Assembly: GCA_015661535.1 (NCBI GenBank)
Contig: DQVY01000303.1
Span: forward strand, 1-9,222
Direction: 5' to 3'
From: Sulfurovum sp.
GTDB taxonomy: Bacteria > Campylobacterota > Campylobacteria > Campylobacterales > Sulfurovaceae
DNA length: 9,222 bases
Under the pieces are notes generated by a model. The model saw nothing but the letters and a program-made list of their open reading frames with translations, searched no databases and was not told where the DNA came from. Position numbers and translations under genes: made by a program. Shown here one piece after another: positions 1-7,147 of this stretch (its first letter is position 1; the number at the start of each line of letters is the position of its first letter).

Positions 1-2365
1 AACAGTGACAAAATTTGCCAGAGAAAAGAACTTAAAAGTACGTATCGTCTCTCATGATAAAGATCTCTATCAACTAATAGATGACGGTGAAGTTGTTATG
101 TATGATGCTATTAAAAAACAAGAGGTAGATGAAGAGGCATGTATCGCAAAGTTTGGTGTGAACCCGAAAGACTTTATAAATTTTCAAGCGTTACTTGGCG
201 ACAGCTCAGATAATGTACCGGGGGTAAAAGGCATAGGAAAAGTGGGTGCGGCAAAACTCATCAACAAATACCATACGCTTGAAGCCATTTATGAGGACAT
301 AGAAAATGCAGGCACACCGCGCATACAAAAGTTACTTCTTGAAGGTAAAGAGATGGCTTTTCTTTCACGTGAACTTGTACGTATGACCGATGAAGTCTTT
401 GCCGATATGGATGTAGAGAGTTTTGTGTTTGAAGACAAGAACTATCTCTCCTGTTTGTTGGAAGAGTTTGAACAGTATGAAATGAAACAGGCCATACGCA
501 AAGCCAAAGTAGGGATGGAAGCGGACTGTGAACGTGAATTTGTTGCGCCTAAACAATCCAAGAATGAGAAGCCTTTACTCACATTTGAAGCTATTACCCT
601 AGATACAAAAGAGAAACTAGATGAAGTTATAGGCAATATAGAGAAAGATGCCATCGTGGCTTTCGATACAGAAACCACAGGTCTTGATACAAAAGTCGCC
701 AAAATGGTTGGCTTTTCTTTCTGTACAGGAAAAGAAAAAGCATATTATGTACCTGTAGGACATTGTTATTTGGGAGTTGAGGCACAGGTGGGTCTTGAAG
801 ATGCCATTGCAGCACTAAAGAAGTTAATGAAATTTAATATTGTAGGTCAAAACCTAAAATTCGACTTCTCTGTGCTGTACAACCAGTATGACATGGAGCC
901 GGTCATTCCTTTCGCCGATACGATGATCATGGCATGGCTCTCTAACCCCGGGTCTAAAATAGGCCTGGATACACTTGCCAAGCAATACTTTAAATATGAG
1001 ATGAAACCATTTAAAGAGATGGTGAAAAAAGGTGAAGACTTCTCTGTGGTGGCTATTTCTGATGCTGCTTTTTATGCAGCAGAAGATGCCTGGATGACCT
1101 TTTTATTGTATGGTGCTATTAAGAAAAAAATGGAACTCTCTTCTTTGACACATTTATTAAAAGAAGCAAAAAATGTAGAGTATCCGTTTATGAATGTACT
1201 TTTGCGCATGGAACGTTTAGGGATCAAGATAGACCCTTCTGTACTGCAAAAGCTTCAAAAAACACTTTCTGAAGACCTGAAGACTTTAACTGAGGAGATC
1301 TATAGCCTCTCTGAGTCAGAATTTAACATTAAATCACCGAAGCAGCTTGGAGAGATCCTTTTTCAAAAACTGGGACTAAAAGGCGGGAAAAAAACTAAGA
1401 CTGGTTACAGTACCAATGAAGCAGTATTGAGTGGCCTTGTTGGGGAACATCCTGTGATTGAAAAGATACTCGAATACCGTGAATACCAAAAGATACTTTC
1501 CACCTATGTAGAACCACTTTTAAAACTGGCGAATGCTGACGAAAATTCTCGTATTTATACCTCTTTTGGCCAAACGGGAACTGCTACAGGACGTCTCTCC
1601 TCACGTGATCCTAACTTGCAAAACATTCCTGTACGTTCTAAACTAGGGCGTTCTGTACGTGAAGCATTTGTAGCCAAAGAGGGCTATAAATTAGTGAGTA
1701 TAGATTACTCTCAAATAGAGTTACGTCTACTTGCACACTTTTCACAAGATGCGGCACTCTTACAAGCTTTTAAAGACGGTGTAGATATTCACTTGGCAAC
1801 GTCAACCATTCTTTTTGGGGAAGAAGAAGCAAAAGAAAAACGTTCTTTTGCCAAATCTGTGAACTTTGGACTGCTTTACGGTATGGGACCTAAAAAACTC
1901 TCTGATGAACTTGGTATTTCAACAGGAGAAGCCAAAGAGATCATTACAAACTATTTTGCCTCTTTCCCTACAGTAAAAAGCTTTTTAGAAGGCATACAGG
2001 AACGTGTGAAGATAGACGGATATGTGGAAACAATACTTAAAAGAAGACGTATATTTGATTATGAGTCTGCCAACGGTATGCAAAAAGCAGCCTATATGCG
2101 TGAGTCAGTCAATACCGTATTTCAGGGCTCTGCAGCTGATCTTATAAAACTCTCTATGAACCAAATAGACTCTATGATCAGGGAAGAAGAGTTAGATGCC
2201 TTTATGTTGTTACAGATCCATGATGAACTCATCTTTGAGGTCAAAGAAGAGAAAGTAGAAGAGATCAGTAAACGTTTTGTGCATACGATGGAAAATGTTT
2301 TGGAGTTGGATGTACCTTTAGAGTGCTCAGTCAGTGTTGGGGATTCTTGGGGAGAGTTGAAATAA
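1..2365 (+). CDS. polA: DNA polymerase I, 5'-truncated by the window edge
   Basis: Repair and Okazaki-fragment-processing polymerase. The frame is open to the left edge, so the GTG at 5 is internal; by comparison with E. coli Pol I about 120 N-terminal residues are missing. Counting from that GTG as residue 1: the end of the 5'-3' exonuclease domain (1 to about 165) carries the helix-hairpin-helix signature GDSSDNVPGVKGIG (65-78). The 3'-5' exonuclease domain (about 195-385) keeps all acidic ligands: D221 and E223 in DTETTGL, D287 in NLKFD, and Y357/D361 in YAAED, so proofreading should be active. The polymerase domain has TATGRLSSRDPNLQNIP, motif A with D567 (IDYSQIELR), motif B R613-K617-F621-Y625, and motif C QIHDE with D740/E741. 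Phe621 matches the Phe found in E. coli Pol I. The stop overlaps the next start (TAATG), so the downstream gene is probably translationally coupled. Confidence 0.98.
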   Translation, partial: TVTKFAREKNLKVRIVSHDKDLYQLIDDGEVVMYDAIKKQEVDEEACIAKFGVNPKDFINFQALLGDSSDNVPGVKGIGKVGAAKLINKYHTLEAIYEDIENAGTPRIQKLLLEGKEMAFLSRELVRMTDEVFADMDVESFVFEDKNYLSCLLEEFEQYEMKQAIRKAKVGMEADCEREFVAPKQSKNEKPLLTFEAITLDTKEKLDEVIGNIEKDAIVAFDTETTGLDTKVAKMVGFSFCTGKEKAYYVPVGHCYLGVEAQVGLEDAIAALKKLMKFNIVGQNLKFDFSVLYNQYDMEPVIPFADTMIMAWLSNPGSKIGLDTLAKQYFKYEMKPFKEMVKKGEDFSVVAISDAAFYAAEDAWMTFLLYGAIKKKMELSSLTHLLKEAKNVEYPFMNVLLRMERLGIKIDPSVLQKLQKTLSEDLKTLTEEIYSLSESEFNIKSPKQLGEILFQKLGLKGGKKTKTGYSTNEAVLSGLVGEHPVIEKILEYREYQKILSTYVEPLLKLANADENSRIYTSFGQTGTATGRLSSRDPNLQNIPVRSKLGRSVREAFVAKEGYKLVSIDYSQIELRLLAHFSQDAALLQAFKDGVDIHLATSTILFGEEEAKEKRSFAKSVNFGLLYGMGPKKLSDELGISTGEAKEIITNYFASFPTVKSFLEGIQERVKIDGYVETILKRRRIFDYESANGMQKAAYMRESVNTVFQGSAADLIKLSMNQIDSMIREEELDAFMLLQIHDELIFEVKEEKVEEISKRFVHTMENVLELDVPLECSVSVGDSWGELK

Positions 2366-3054
2366 TGGAAGATAAGTTTATAGTATTACCCCGTGGAAAG
2401 TTCTTTATGGGAACAGATGAGGGAAAAGAGAATGAAAAGCCACAACATGAAGTGAGCATCGATTACGACATAGCAATGTCTAAGTATTTGGTAACAGTGG
2501 AAGATTATATGCTTTATGCGCAAGCAACAAGTGCAGTAGTGCCAGCAGAGCGTCATGAACATTTGGGTTTTGACGTACCTGTCCGTCGTGTGCGTTGGAC
2601 AGATGCCCATGCCTATGCGGTGTGGAAGAGTGAACGTGAGGGAAGAAAATATAGACTGCCTACAGAAGCAGAGTGGGAGTATGCCTGTCGTGCCGGTTCT
2701 GAGGGGAAGTTTTGTTTTGGCGATGATGAGGCACTACTTTCTGAGTATGCCTGGTATAAAGATAATGCTGAAGGTGTGACACATGATGTAGGGTTAAAAA
2801 AACCCAATGACTGGGGGCTCTATGACATGCATGGCAATGTTTGGGAATGGTGCTTAGACCGATATGCAGAAGACTATACTGATACAGCTAGTGATGGTTC
2901 AGCCTATGGTGTGGCCAGTGAGAAAGGCAGGGTACTTCGTGGTGGTTCTTACAATGCAGATGCAAGGAAATGTTCCTGTACCTCACGTATCAATTTGGGC
3001 TCAGGTGGAAAAAATTATTTTATAGGATTTAGATTGGTTGAAGTGTTGTCATAG
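2365..3054 (+). CDS. FGE-sulfatase (SUMF1-like) domain protein, cysteine-deficient
   Basis: A 229-residue single-domain protein of the formylglycine-generating-enzyme superfamily. Family motifs appear in order: GKFFMG (11-16), EKPQHEV (24-30), RLPTEAEWEYACRAG (97-111), GLYDMHGNVWEWC (151-163), RGGSYN (192-197) and GFRL (221-224). I chose the ATG at 2365 because GGGGAG lies 10 nt upstream and the start overlaps the polA stop; an in-frame GTG at 2323 would put 14 residues inside polA. There is no signal peptide, so it is probably cytoplasmic. True FGEs use two cysteines (336 and 341 in human SUMF1) just after GGSY. Here the first position is Ala198 and only the second, Cys203, remains, with an extra Cys205. 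Sulfatase activation is therefore unlikely, and no sulfatase gene is nearby. The superfamily also includes ergothioneine synthases, PvdO and NirV; the substrate here is unknown. Confidence 0.9.
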   Translation: MEDKFIVLPRGKFFMGTDEGKENEKPQHEVSIDYDIAMSKYLVTVEDYMLYAQATSAVVPAERHEHLGFDVPVRRVRWTDAHAYAVWKSEREGRKYRLPTEAEWEYACRAGSEGKFCFGDDEALLSEYAWYKDNAEGVTHDVGLKKPNDWGLYDMHGNVWEWCLDRYAEDYTDTASDGSAYGVASEKGRVLRGGSYNADARKCSCTSRINLGSGGKNYFIGFRLVEVLS

Positions 3055-3085
3055 TGGGTATTTAACTGATGACTTAATAATATGA

Positions 3086-3091
3086 TATAAT
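3086..3091 (+). promoter_or_regulatory. Putative sigma-70 -10 box for the PEGA/DUF1566 gene
   Basis: A perfect TATAAT lies in the 54-bp gap after the FGE-like gene, 17 nt before the GTG start at 3109. No good -35 hexamer sits at the usual spacing, which is common in Campylobacterota. The implied 5' UTR is only about 11 nt but would still include the AAAAGGGG ribosome site. Inference from sequence only. Confidence 0.5.
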
Positions 3092-3108
3092 CGTTAAAAG
3101 GGGTTTTT

Positions 3109-3795
3109 GTGCGACAGATCATATATACTTTCGGCTTTATAGGTTCCGTACTCTTTGCAGCAACAGGTACCGTGACTATTTCAAGTCCAACAAAAGGTGC
3201 AGACATCTATGTTGATGGAAAAAAAATGGCAACGATTGTCAAAGTTCCGGTGACACTTTCTTTAGATGAAGGCCGACATGAGATCATGGTGAGTAAGATC
3301 ATGGATGAAGATTGGCAGCAGGTTGCACGTAAAAATGTAAACGTTGAAAGTGCAAAAACTACGCCTCTCATATTTTCACTTGATTTGGAAAAAATATCTA
3401 AAAAAAAGAACACAGGTCAGCGCGACAACTTTATTAAGGATGGAGATGTTGTGATAGATAAAAAATTAAACCTTGTCTGGCAAGACAATACAGCTGTGAT
3501 AAAAGTGAAAAAAACATGGGAAGAAGCTAAAGCCTATTGTCAATCACTTTCTCTTTCAGATAGTGACAGCTGGAGATTGCCAACGTATGATGAATTGATC
3601 ACCATTGTAGATTATGATAAACATACTTTGGCTGCAATGCCGGCATTTAAACATGTGGTATCAGAATATTACTGGTCTTCCGATACAGATAAGGAAAACA
3701 GTAAGAATGCCAAAAATATATATTTTGGTAATGGCTGTCCTAACAGTAACGCAAAAGCAGAAAGATACTATATACGTTGTGTAAAAAATAAATAA
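3109..3795 (+). CDS. Exported PEGA + DUF1566 (Lcl C-terminal-like) domain protein
   Basis: A 228-residue protein. The GTG start is supported by AAAAGGGG ending 5 nt upstream. Residues 1-18 form a signal peptide with a hydrophobic core and an AAT-type cleavage region, so the protein is probably periplasmic or surface-exposed. Residues about 20-90 are a PEGA domain: TVTISSPTKGADIYVDGKK followed by a P-V-T-L / G-R-H-E-I turn, a beta-rich module common in envelope proteins. A Lys-rich linker (about 95-104) leads to a DUF1566 domain (about 110-227) with IDKKLNLVWQDN, TWEEAKAYCQSL, SWRLPTYDEL, YYWSSD and YIRCVK. Cys144 and Cys224 are placed like the disulfide of C-type-lectin-like folds. DUF1566 is thought to share that fold with the FGE-like protein just upstream, but the two differ in location because only this one is exported. 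The gene has its own promoter. Ligand unknown; a binding or structural role is inferred. Confidence 0.88.
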   Translation: MRQIIYTFGFIGSVLFAATGTVTISSPTKGADIYVDGKKMATIVKVPVTLSLDEGRHEIMVSKIMDEDWQQVARKNVNVESAKTTPLIFSLDLEKISKKKNTGQRDNFIKDGDVVIDKKLNLVWQDNTAVIKVKKTWEEAKAYCQSLSLSDSDSWRLPTYDELITIVDYDKHTLAAMPAFKHVVSEYYWSSDTDKENSKNAKNIYFGNGCPNSNAKAERYYIRCVKNK

Positions 3796-3846
3796 TATTT
3801 TTTATATTGTTACAAATTACGTAAAATGGGAGAGGTTTTCTCTTAA

Positions 3847-3861
3847 TTAACAGTTAGTTAA
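3847..3861. promoter_or_regulatory. Possible CRP/FNR-type operator (TTAAC-N5-GTTAA)
   Basis: The 15-nt palindrome TTAACAGTTAGTTAA is centred about 20 nt upstream of the TATAAT of ccsBA and covers its -35 region. It resembles the TTAAC-N4-GTTAA site described for Campylobacter NssR, but the spacer is 5 rather than 4. In AT-rich intergenic DNA this could be chance. Confidence 0.25.
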
Positions 3862-3872
3862 TGAAGATAGGC

Positions 3873-3878
3873 TATAAT
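3873..3878 (+). promoter_or_regulatory. Putative sigma-70 -10 box for ccsBA
   Basis: A perfect TATAAT 29 nt before the ccsBA ATG, with no clear -35 hexamer. The implied leader is about 23 nt and contains AAGGA at 3898-3902, 5 nt before the start. Because the upstream gene ends about 110 nt earlier, ccsBA is probably transcribed from here as a single gene. Confidence 0.55.
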
Positions 3879-3907
3879 CCTTATACTTAATTTGTTCAAG
3901 GATTTTT

Positions 3908-6900
3908 ATGAAGCGTATTTTTTCAATGCAAATGGCAGTACTTATGCTATTTTTATTTGGGGTTATCATAGGTGGGGCCACATTTGTGGAAAATGACTAT
4001 GGTACACAGACAGCACAGGCACTAATCTATAAAACAAAATGGTTTGAGGCTTTTTTAGCCTATTTTATTGCTATTTTGATCTATAACATGCTCAAATATA
4101 AATCGTATAAAACAAAACTACCCGTTTTTCTTTTTCACTTTTCATTTCTTATCATAGCTATAGGGGCATTGATAACACGTTATATAGGGTATGAAGGTAT
4201 TATGCATATACGTGAGGGTGACACAAGCAATATCATGGTTTCAGATGTAAAAGTGTTGCAGATGCATGCTGTTAACGGTGATAAAAATGCCACACTTGAA
4301 AAAGAGCTATATTTCTCTACAATGACTGGGAATACGTTAATACAAAGTTTAAAGGTCGGAGATAAGACCGTTACCATGGAACTTCTCAAATATTTACCGA
4401 CAGTGCATGAAGAAGCAATACCTTCGCAAGAGGGTGAAAAACTTTTAGAAATGAAAATATCTACAGGTCAAAAAGGAGAGATCTACTATTTTGCCAAAGG
4501 TGAGAAAAAAGATTTTGGCGGTTTTTATGTAGGGTATGAGATCACACCTACAACCGATAAACCTACCTTTCTTATAAAAGATGATGCTGAAGGATATGTA
4601 GTTGAATTCCCTTTTATACTTAAAACACTGAACATGAATGATAAAACTTCCGGTGAGCTAAAAGGCGGAGAAAATGTCTTTAAAAATAGAATGTTATACC
4701 GTTTTGGTCCTAATGCCATTGTACTTAAAGATGTACATGAAAAAGCCATTTTAAAACTTGATTCTCATGATATCAAGACACAAAGAGGTCAAGCAGAGTA
4801 CATGCAGTGGAAAGTAAGTGTTGGTGATGTATCTAAGATCATTACGACAAAACCGCACAAGGGTAAAACAGGGAAAATAGAACAACTCGATCTAGATGGT
4901 GTTCATATTGATATTCGTGTAGGTGCGAAGCTTATTGATATACCTTTTTCTATTAAGCTTGAAGATTTCGAATTAGAACGTTATCCTGGTTCTATGACAC
5001 CTGCGTCTTACTCCAGTAAGGTTGTGCTCATAGACAAAGAACAAAATATTACCATGCCGTATCATATCTATATGAACCATATACTTGATCATAGAAATTA
5101 TCGTTTTTTCCAGTCTTCCTATGATGGAGATGAAAAAGGAACGGTACTCTCAGTGAACCATGATCCGGGAACACTGCCTACATACATTGGCTATTTACTG
5201 TTGACTATTGGTATGATCTGGTCTCTTTTCCTTCCAAGTGGACGTTTCCAAAAGTTGCTTAAAGGTGCGAGAAAACTACAGTCTACTGCTGCAGCTTTTG
5301 CATTGGTAACACTGTTGGCATTAAACCCTCAAAGTCTTCATGCCGCATCACCAAAGGTAGAGGATGATGTTTTAAAAACCATGCAGTCCTATAACCTGGC
5401 ACATACCAAGAACTTTGGTACTCTCCCCGTACAGGATCACCAGGGCCGTATGAAACCAATTGATACTGTGGCACATGATATCATTGCAAAGATCACAGGG
5501 CGCTCCGCATTGTACGATCTTGAACCAACACAAATGTTACTCGGCATGGTCATGCAGCCCGAACTGTACCAAAATGTACCGATGATCAAAGTAGGGCACA
5601 AAAAGATCGCTCTAAATATAGGTATACCTGAAGATACAAAATTTGCCAAATTCTCAGATTTCTTTTCAGAGGTAGATGGATCTTACAAAATTTTTGATGC
5701 TGTAACACAGGCGAGTCGAAAAAAACCATTGGAAAAAACACAATATGACAAAGAACTGATCAAGATCGATGAGCGTGTCAATGTTGCTTTTATGGCATAT
5801 CAAGGTTCACTGCTACGTATTTACCCTAAACCAAACGATGCAGGTAATAAGTGGATGGCTCCTATGGATGCACTTAAAGAGTATCCTAAAGCAGAGGCAG
5901 ATGCTGTACGTATCAGTATCTCTGCGTATTTTCAAATGGTCGCACAAGGCCTTAAAACAGGTGATTGGAAAAATGCAGATATTGCTTTAAGAGGTATTAG
6001 ACAGTATCAGGAAAAATATGGTGCAGCAGTGATCCCGAGTAAAAGTCATATTGATATGGAGATCAAATACAATAAATTTGGACTCTTTGGTAAGTTGGTA
6101 CCTCTCTATTTGGTATTGGGATTACTCCTGCTTATCTTTGCCTTTATTAATGTCATTAAACCTTCTTTCCCGATGAAATGGATCATGCGCATTGCCTGGG
6201 GTATTTTTGCCCTTGGTTTTGTGATCCATTTGACAGGGCTTGGTATACGTTGGTATATTGCAGGGCATGCCCCTTGGTCCAATGCCTATGAGTCTATTGT
6301 CACTATTGCTGCGGCAACGATGGTAGCAGGTATTATTGTGGCAAGAAAGTCACCATTCGCATTGGCCGGTGCAGCTATACTTGCAGGGGTTACCATGGGT
6401 GTAGCACATATGAACTTCATCAACCCGGAGATCACCAATTTGGTTCCGGTACTAAAGTCTTATTGGCTGATGGTACACGTGGCAACGATCATCTCTGGTG
6501 ATGGCTTTTTTGGACTGGGGTCTATCTTGTCTCTTCTTGTACTTATTTTGTATGTGCTTAGAGGTAAAAATGGCAATGAAAACATTGACCGTTCCATTAA
6601 AGAGTTAACAAACCTTGCTGAAATGGGACTTATTATCGGGCTGTTCTTGCTTACTATAGGAAACTTCCTTGGGGGTATCTGGGCAAATGAATCTTGGGGA
6701 CGTTACTGGGGTTGGGATTCTAAAGAGACTTGGGCAGCGGTGACCATACTTATCTATGCTACGGTACTTCACTTACGGTTTATCCCATCGTTGAAGTCAA
6801 ATTTTGTATTTAACGTGGCTTCGACATGGGCATACTTTTCAGTCTTAATGACTTACTTTGGTGTGAACTATTACCTCTCCGGACTTCACTCCTATGCAGC

Positions 6901-6997
6901 AGGTGATCCTGTACCGATTCCTATGTGGGTTTACTATGGTGTGGCCGGATTATTTGTATTGACGCTCTTGGCTGCGAGAAATAGACATTTAAAATAA
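3908..6997 (+). CDS. ccsBA: Fused cytochrome c synthase CcsBA (System II)
   Basis: An inner-membrane protein of 1029 residues that exports haem and attaches it covalently to CXXCH motifs of apocytochromes c in the periplasm. The N-terminal ResB/CcsB part has three membrane helices (about 8-25, 45-62, 72-92), a large periplasmic region and a fourth helix near 422-440. Another hydrophobic segment near 460-478 leads into a second periplasmic region, then the CcsA part (from about 727) with at least eight helices. The WWD haem-binding motif runs from W925 to D937 (WANESWGRYWGWD). The four essential histidines are visible: TM-His1 H77 (FLFHFSF), P-His1 H857 (WLMVHVAT), TM-His2 H955 (ATVLHLRF) and P-His2 H994 (GLHSYA). 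Their spacing after P-His1 matches Helicobacter hepaticus CcsBA, whose total length is about 936. The RYIGYEG and RWYIAGHAPWSNAYES signatures are also present. No cytochrome or thioredoxin partner gene lies in the window. CcsBA fusions are typical of Campylobacterota. Confidence 0.97.
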   Translation: MKRIFSMQMAVLMLFLFGVIIGGATFVENDYGTQTAQALIYKTKWFEAFLAYFIAILIYNMLKYKSYKTKLPVFLFHFSFLIIAIGALITRYIGYEGIMHIREGDTSNIMVSDVKVLQMHAVNGDKNATLEKELYFSTMTGNTLIQSLKVGDKTVTMELLKYLPTVHEEAIPSQEGEKLLEMKISTGQKGEIYYFAKGEKKDFGGFYVGYEITPTTDKPTFLIKDDAEGYVVEFPFILKTLNMNDKTSGELKGGENVFKNRMLYRFGPNAIVLKDVHEKAILKLDSHDIKTQRGQAEYMQWKVSVGDVSKIITTKPHKGKTGKIEQLDLDGVHIDIRVGAKLIDIPFSIKLEDFELERYPGSMTPASYSSKVVLIDKEQNITMPYHIYMNHILDHRNYRFFQSSYDGDEKGTVLSVNHDPGTLPTYIGYLLLTIGMIWSLFLPSGRFQKLLKGARKLQSTAAAFALVTLLALNPQSLHAASPKVEDDVLKTMQSYNLAHTKNFGTLPVQDHQGRMKPIDTVAHDIIAKITGRSALYDLEPTQMLLGMVMQPELYQNVPMIKVGHKKIALNIGIPEDTKFAKFSDFFSEVDGSYKIFDAVTQASRKKPLEKTQYDKELIKIDERVNVAFMAYQGSLLRIYPKPNDAGNKWMAPMDALKEYPKAEADAVRISISAYFQMVAQGLKTGDWKNADIALRGIRQYQEKYGAAVIPSKSHIDMEIKYNKFGLFGKLVPLYLVLGLLLLIFAFINVIKPSFPMKWIMRIAWGIFALGFVIHLTGLGIRWYIAGHAPWSNAYESIVTIAAATMVAGIIVARKSPFALAGAAILAGVTMGVAHMNFINPEITNLVPVLKSYWLMVHVATIISGDGFFGLGSILSLLVLILYVLRGKNGNENIDRSIKELTNLAEMGLIIGLFLLTIGNFLGGIWANESWGRYWGWDSKETWAAVTILIYATVLHLRFIPSLKSNFVFNVASTWAYFSVLMTYFGVNYYLSGLHSYAAGDPVPIPMWVYYGVAGLFVLTLLAARNRHLK

Positions 6998-7004
6998 TAT
7001 ATTT

Positions 7005-7031
7005 GCAGGTCGGGATCTCCTCTTCCCGACA
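7005..7031 (+). repeat. REP-like element, forward copy
   Basis: A GCAG foot (7005-7008), then a 7-bp hairpin stem GTCGGGA (7009-7015), an 8-nt loop TCTCCTCT and TCCCGAC (7024-7030). Bases 7007-7031 are repeated exactly, as the reverse complement, at 7121-7145. The element begins 7 nt after the ccsBA stop, so it lies in that gene's 3' UTR and may protect or end the transcript. No T-run follows the small hairpin directly. Confidence 0.75.
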
Positions 7032-7120
7032 TATGTTTAATCGTTTGAATATATTTTTTATTTTTAATAATATCTTAGATATAAATTGATAATGTAAAAC
7101 TTTTATTTTATGCTAATTTT

Positions 7121-7147
7121 TGTCGGGAAGAGGAGATCCCGACCTAC
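7121..7147 (-). repeat. REP-like element, inverse copy overlapping the tcdA stop
   Basis: Read on the minus strand: GTAG foot (7147-7144), GTCGGGA stem (7143-7137), an 8-nt loop and TCCCGAC, ending in A at 7121. The 25 bases from 7145 to 7121 are identical to the forward copy. The TAG inside the GTAG foot is the stop codon of tcdA. Confidence 0.75.

Larger units (their letters stand above)
7005..7147. mobile_element. REP / inverse-REP pair (BIME-like) between convergent genes
   Basis: Two REP-like hairpins in opposite orientation with their G(T/C)AG feet facing outward, separated by 89 bp of AT-rich DNA (7032-7120) in which I see no gene. The 25-bp arms are perfect inverted repeats, so the transcript from either strand could also form one long stem. 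This matches the REP-spacer-iREP layout of BIMEs mobilised by REP-associated tyrosine transposases (RAYT/TnpA-REP). No such transposase is in the window, so mobilisation must act in trans if it occurs. It probably also serves as a bidirectional 3' end for ccsBA and tcdA. An ordinary bidirectional terminator is the alternative; only copy number in the genome separates them. Confidence 0.6.

Noticed and set aside
2323..2364. Upstream GTG start for the FGE-like gene
   Set aside because: It would add 14 residues lying within the polA C-terminus; the ATG at 2365 has a good ribosome site and gives the usual family N-terminus.
2791..2805. GGGTT-AAAAA-AACCC inverted repeat
   Set aside because: It lies inside the FGE-like coding sequence, is only 5 bp, and is explained by the codons there.
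3830..3844. AGAG-GTTTT-CTCT hairpin after the PEGA-DUF1566 gene as a terminator
   Set aside because: The stem has only four firm pairs and no following T-run, so it is not a convincing intrinsic terminator.
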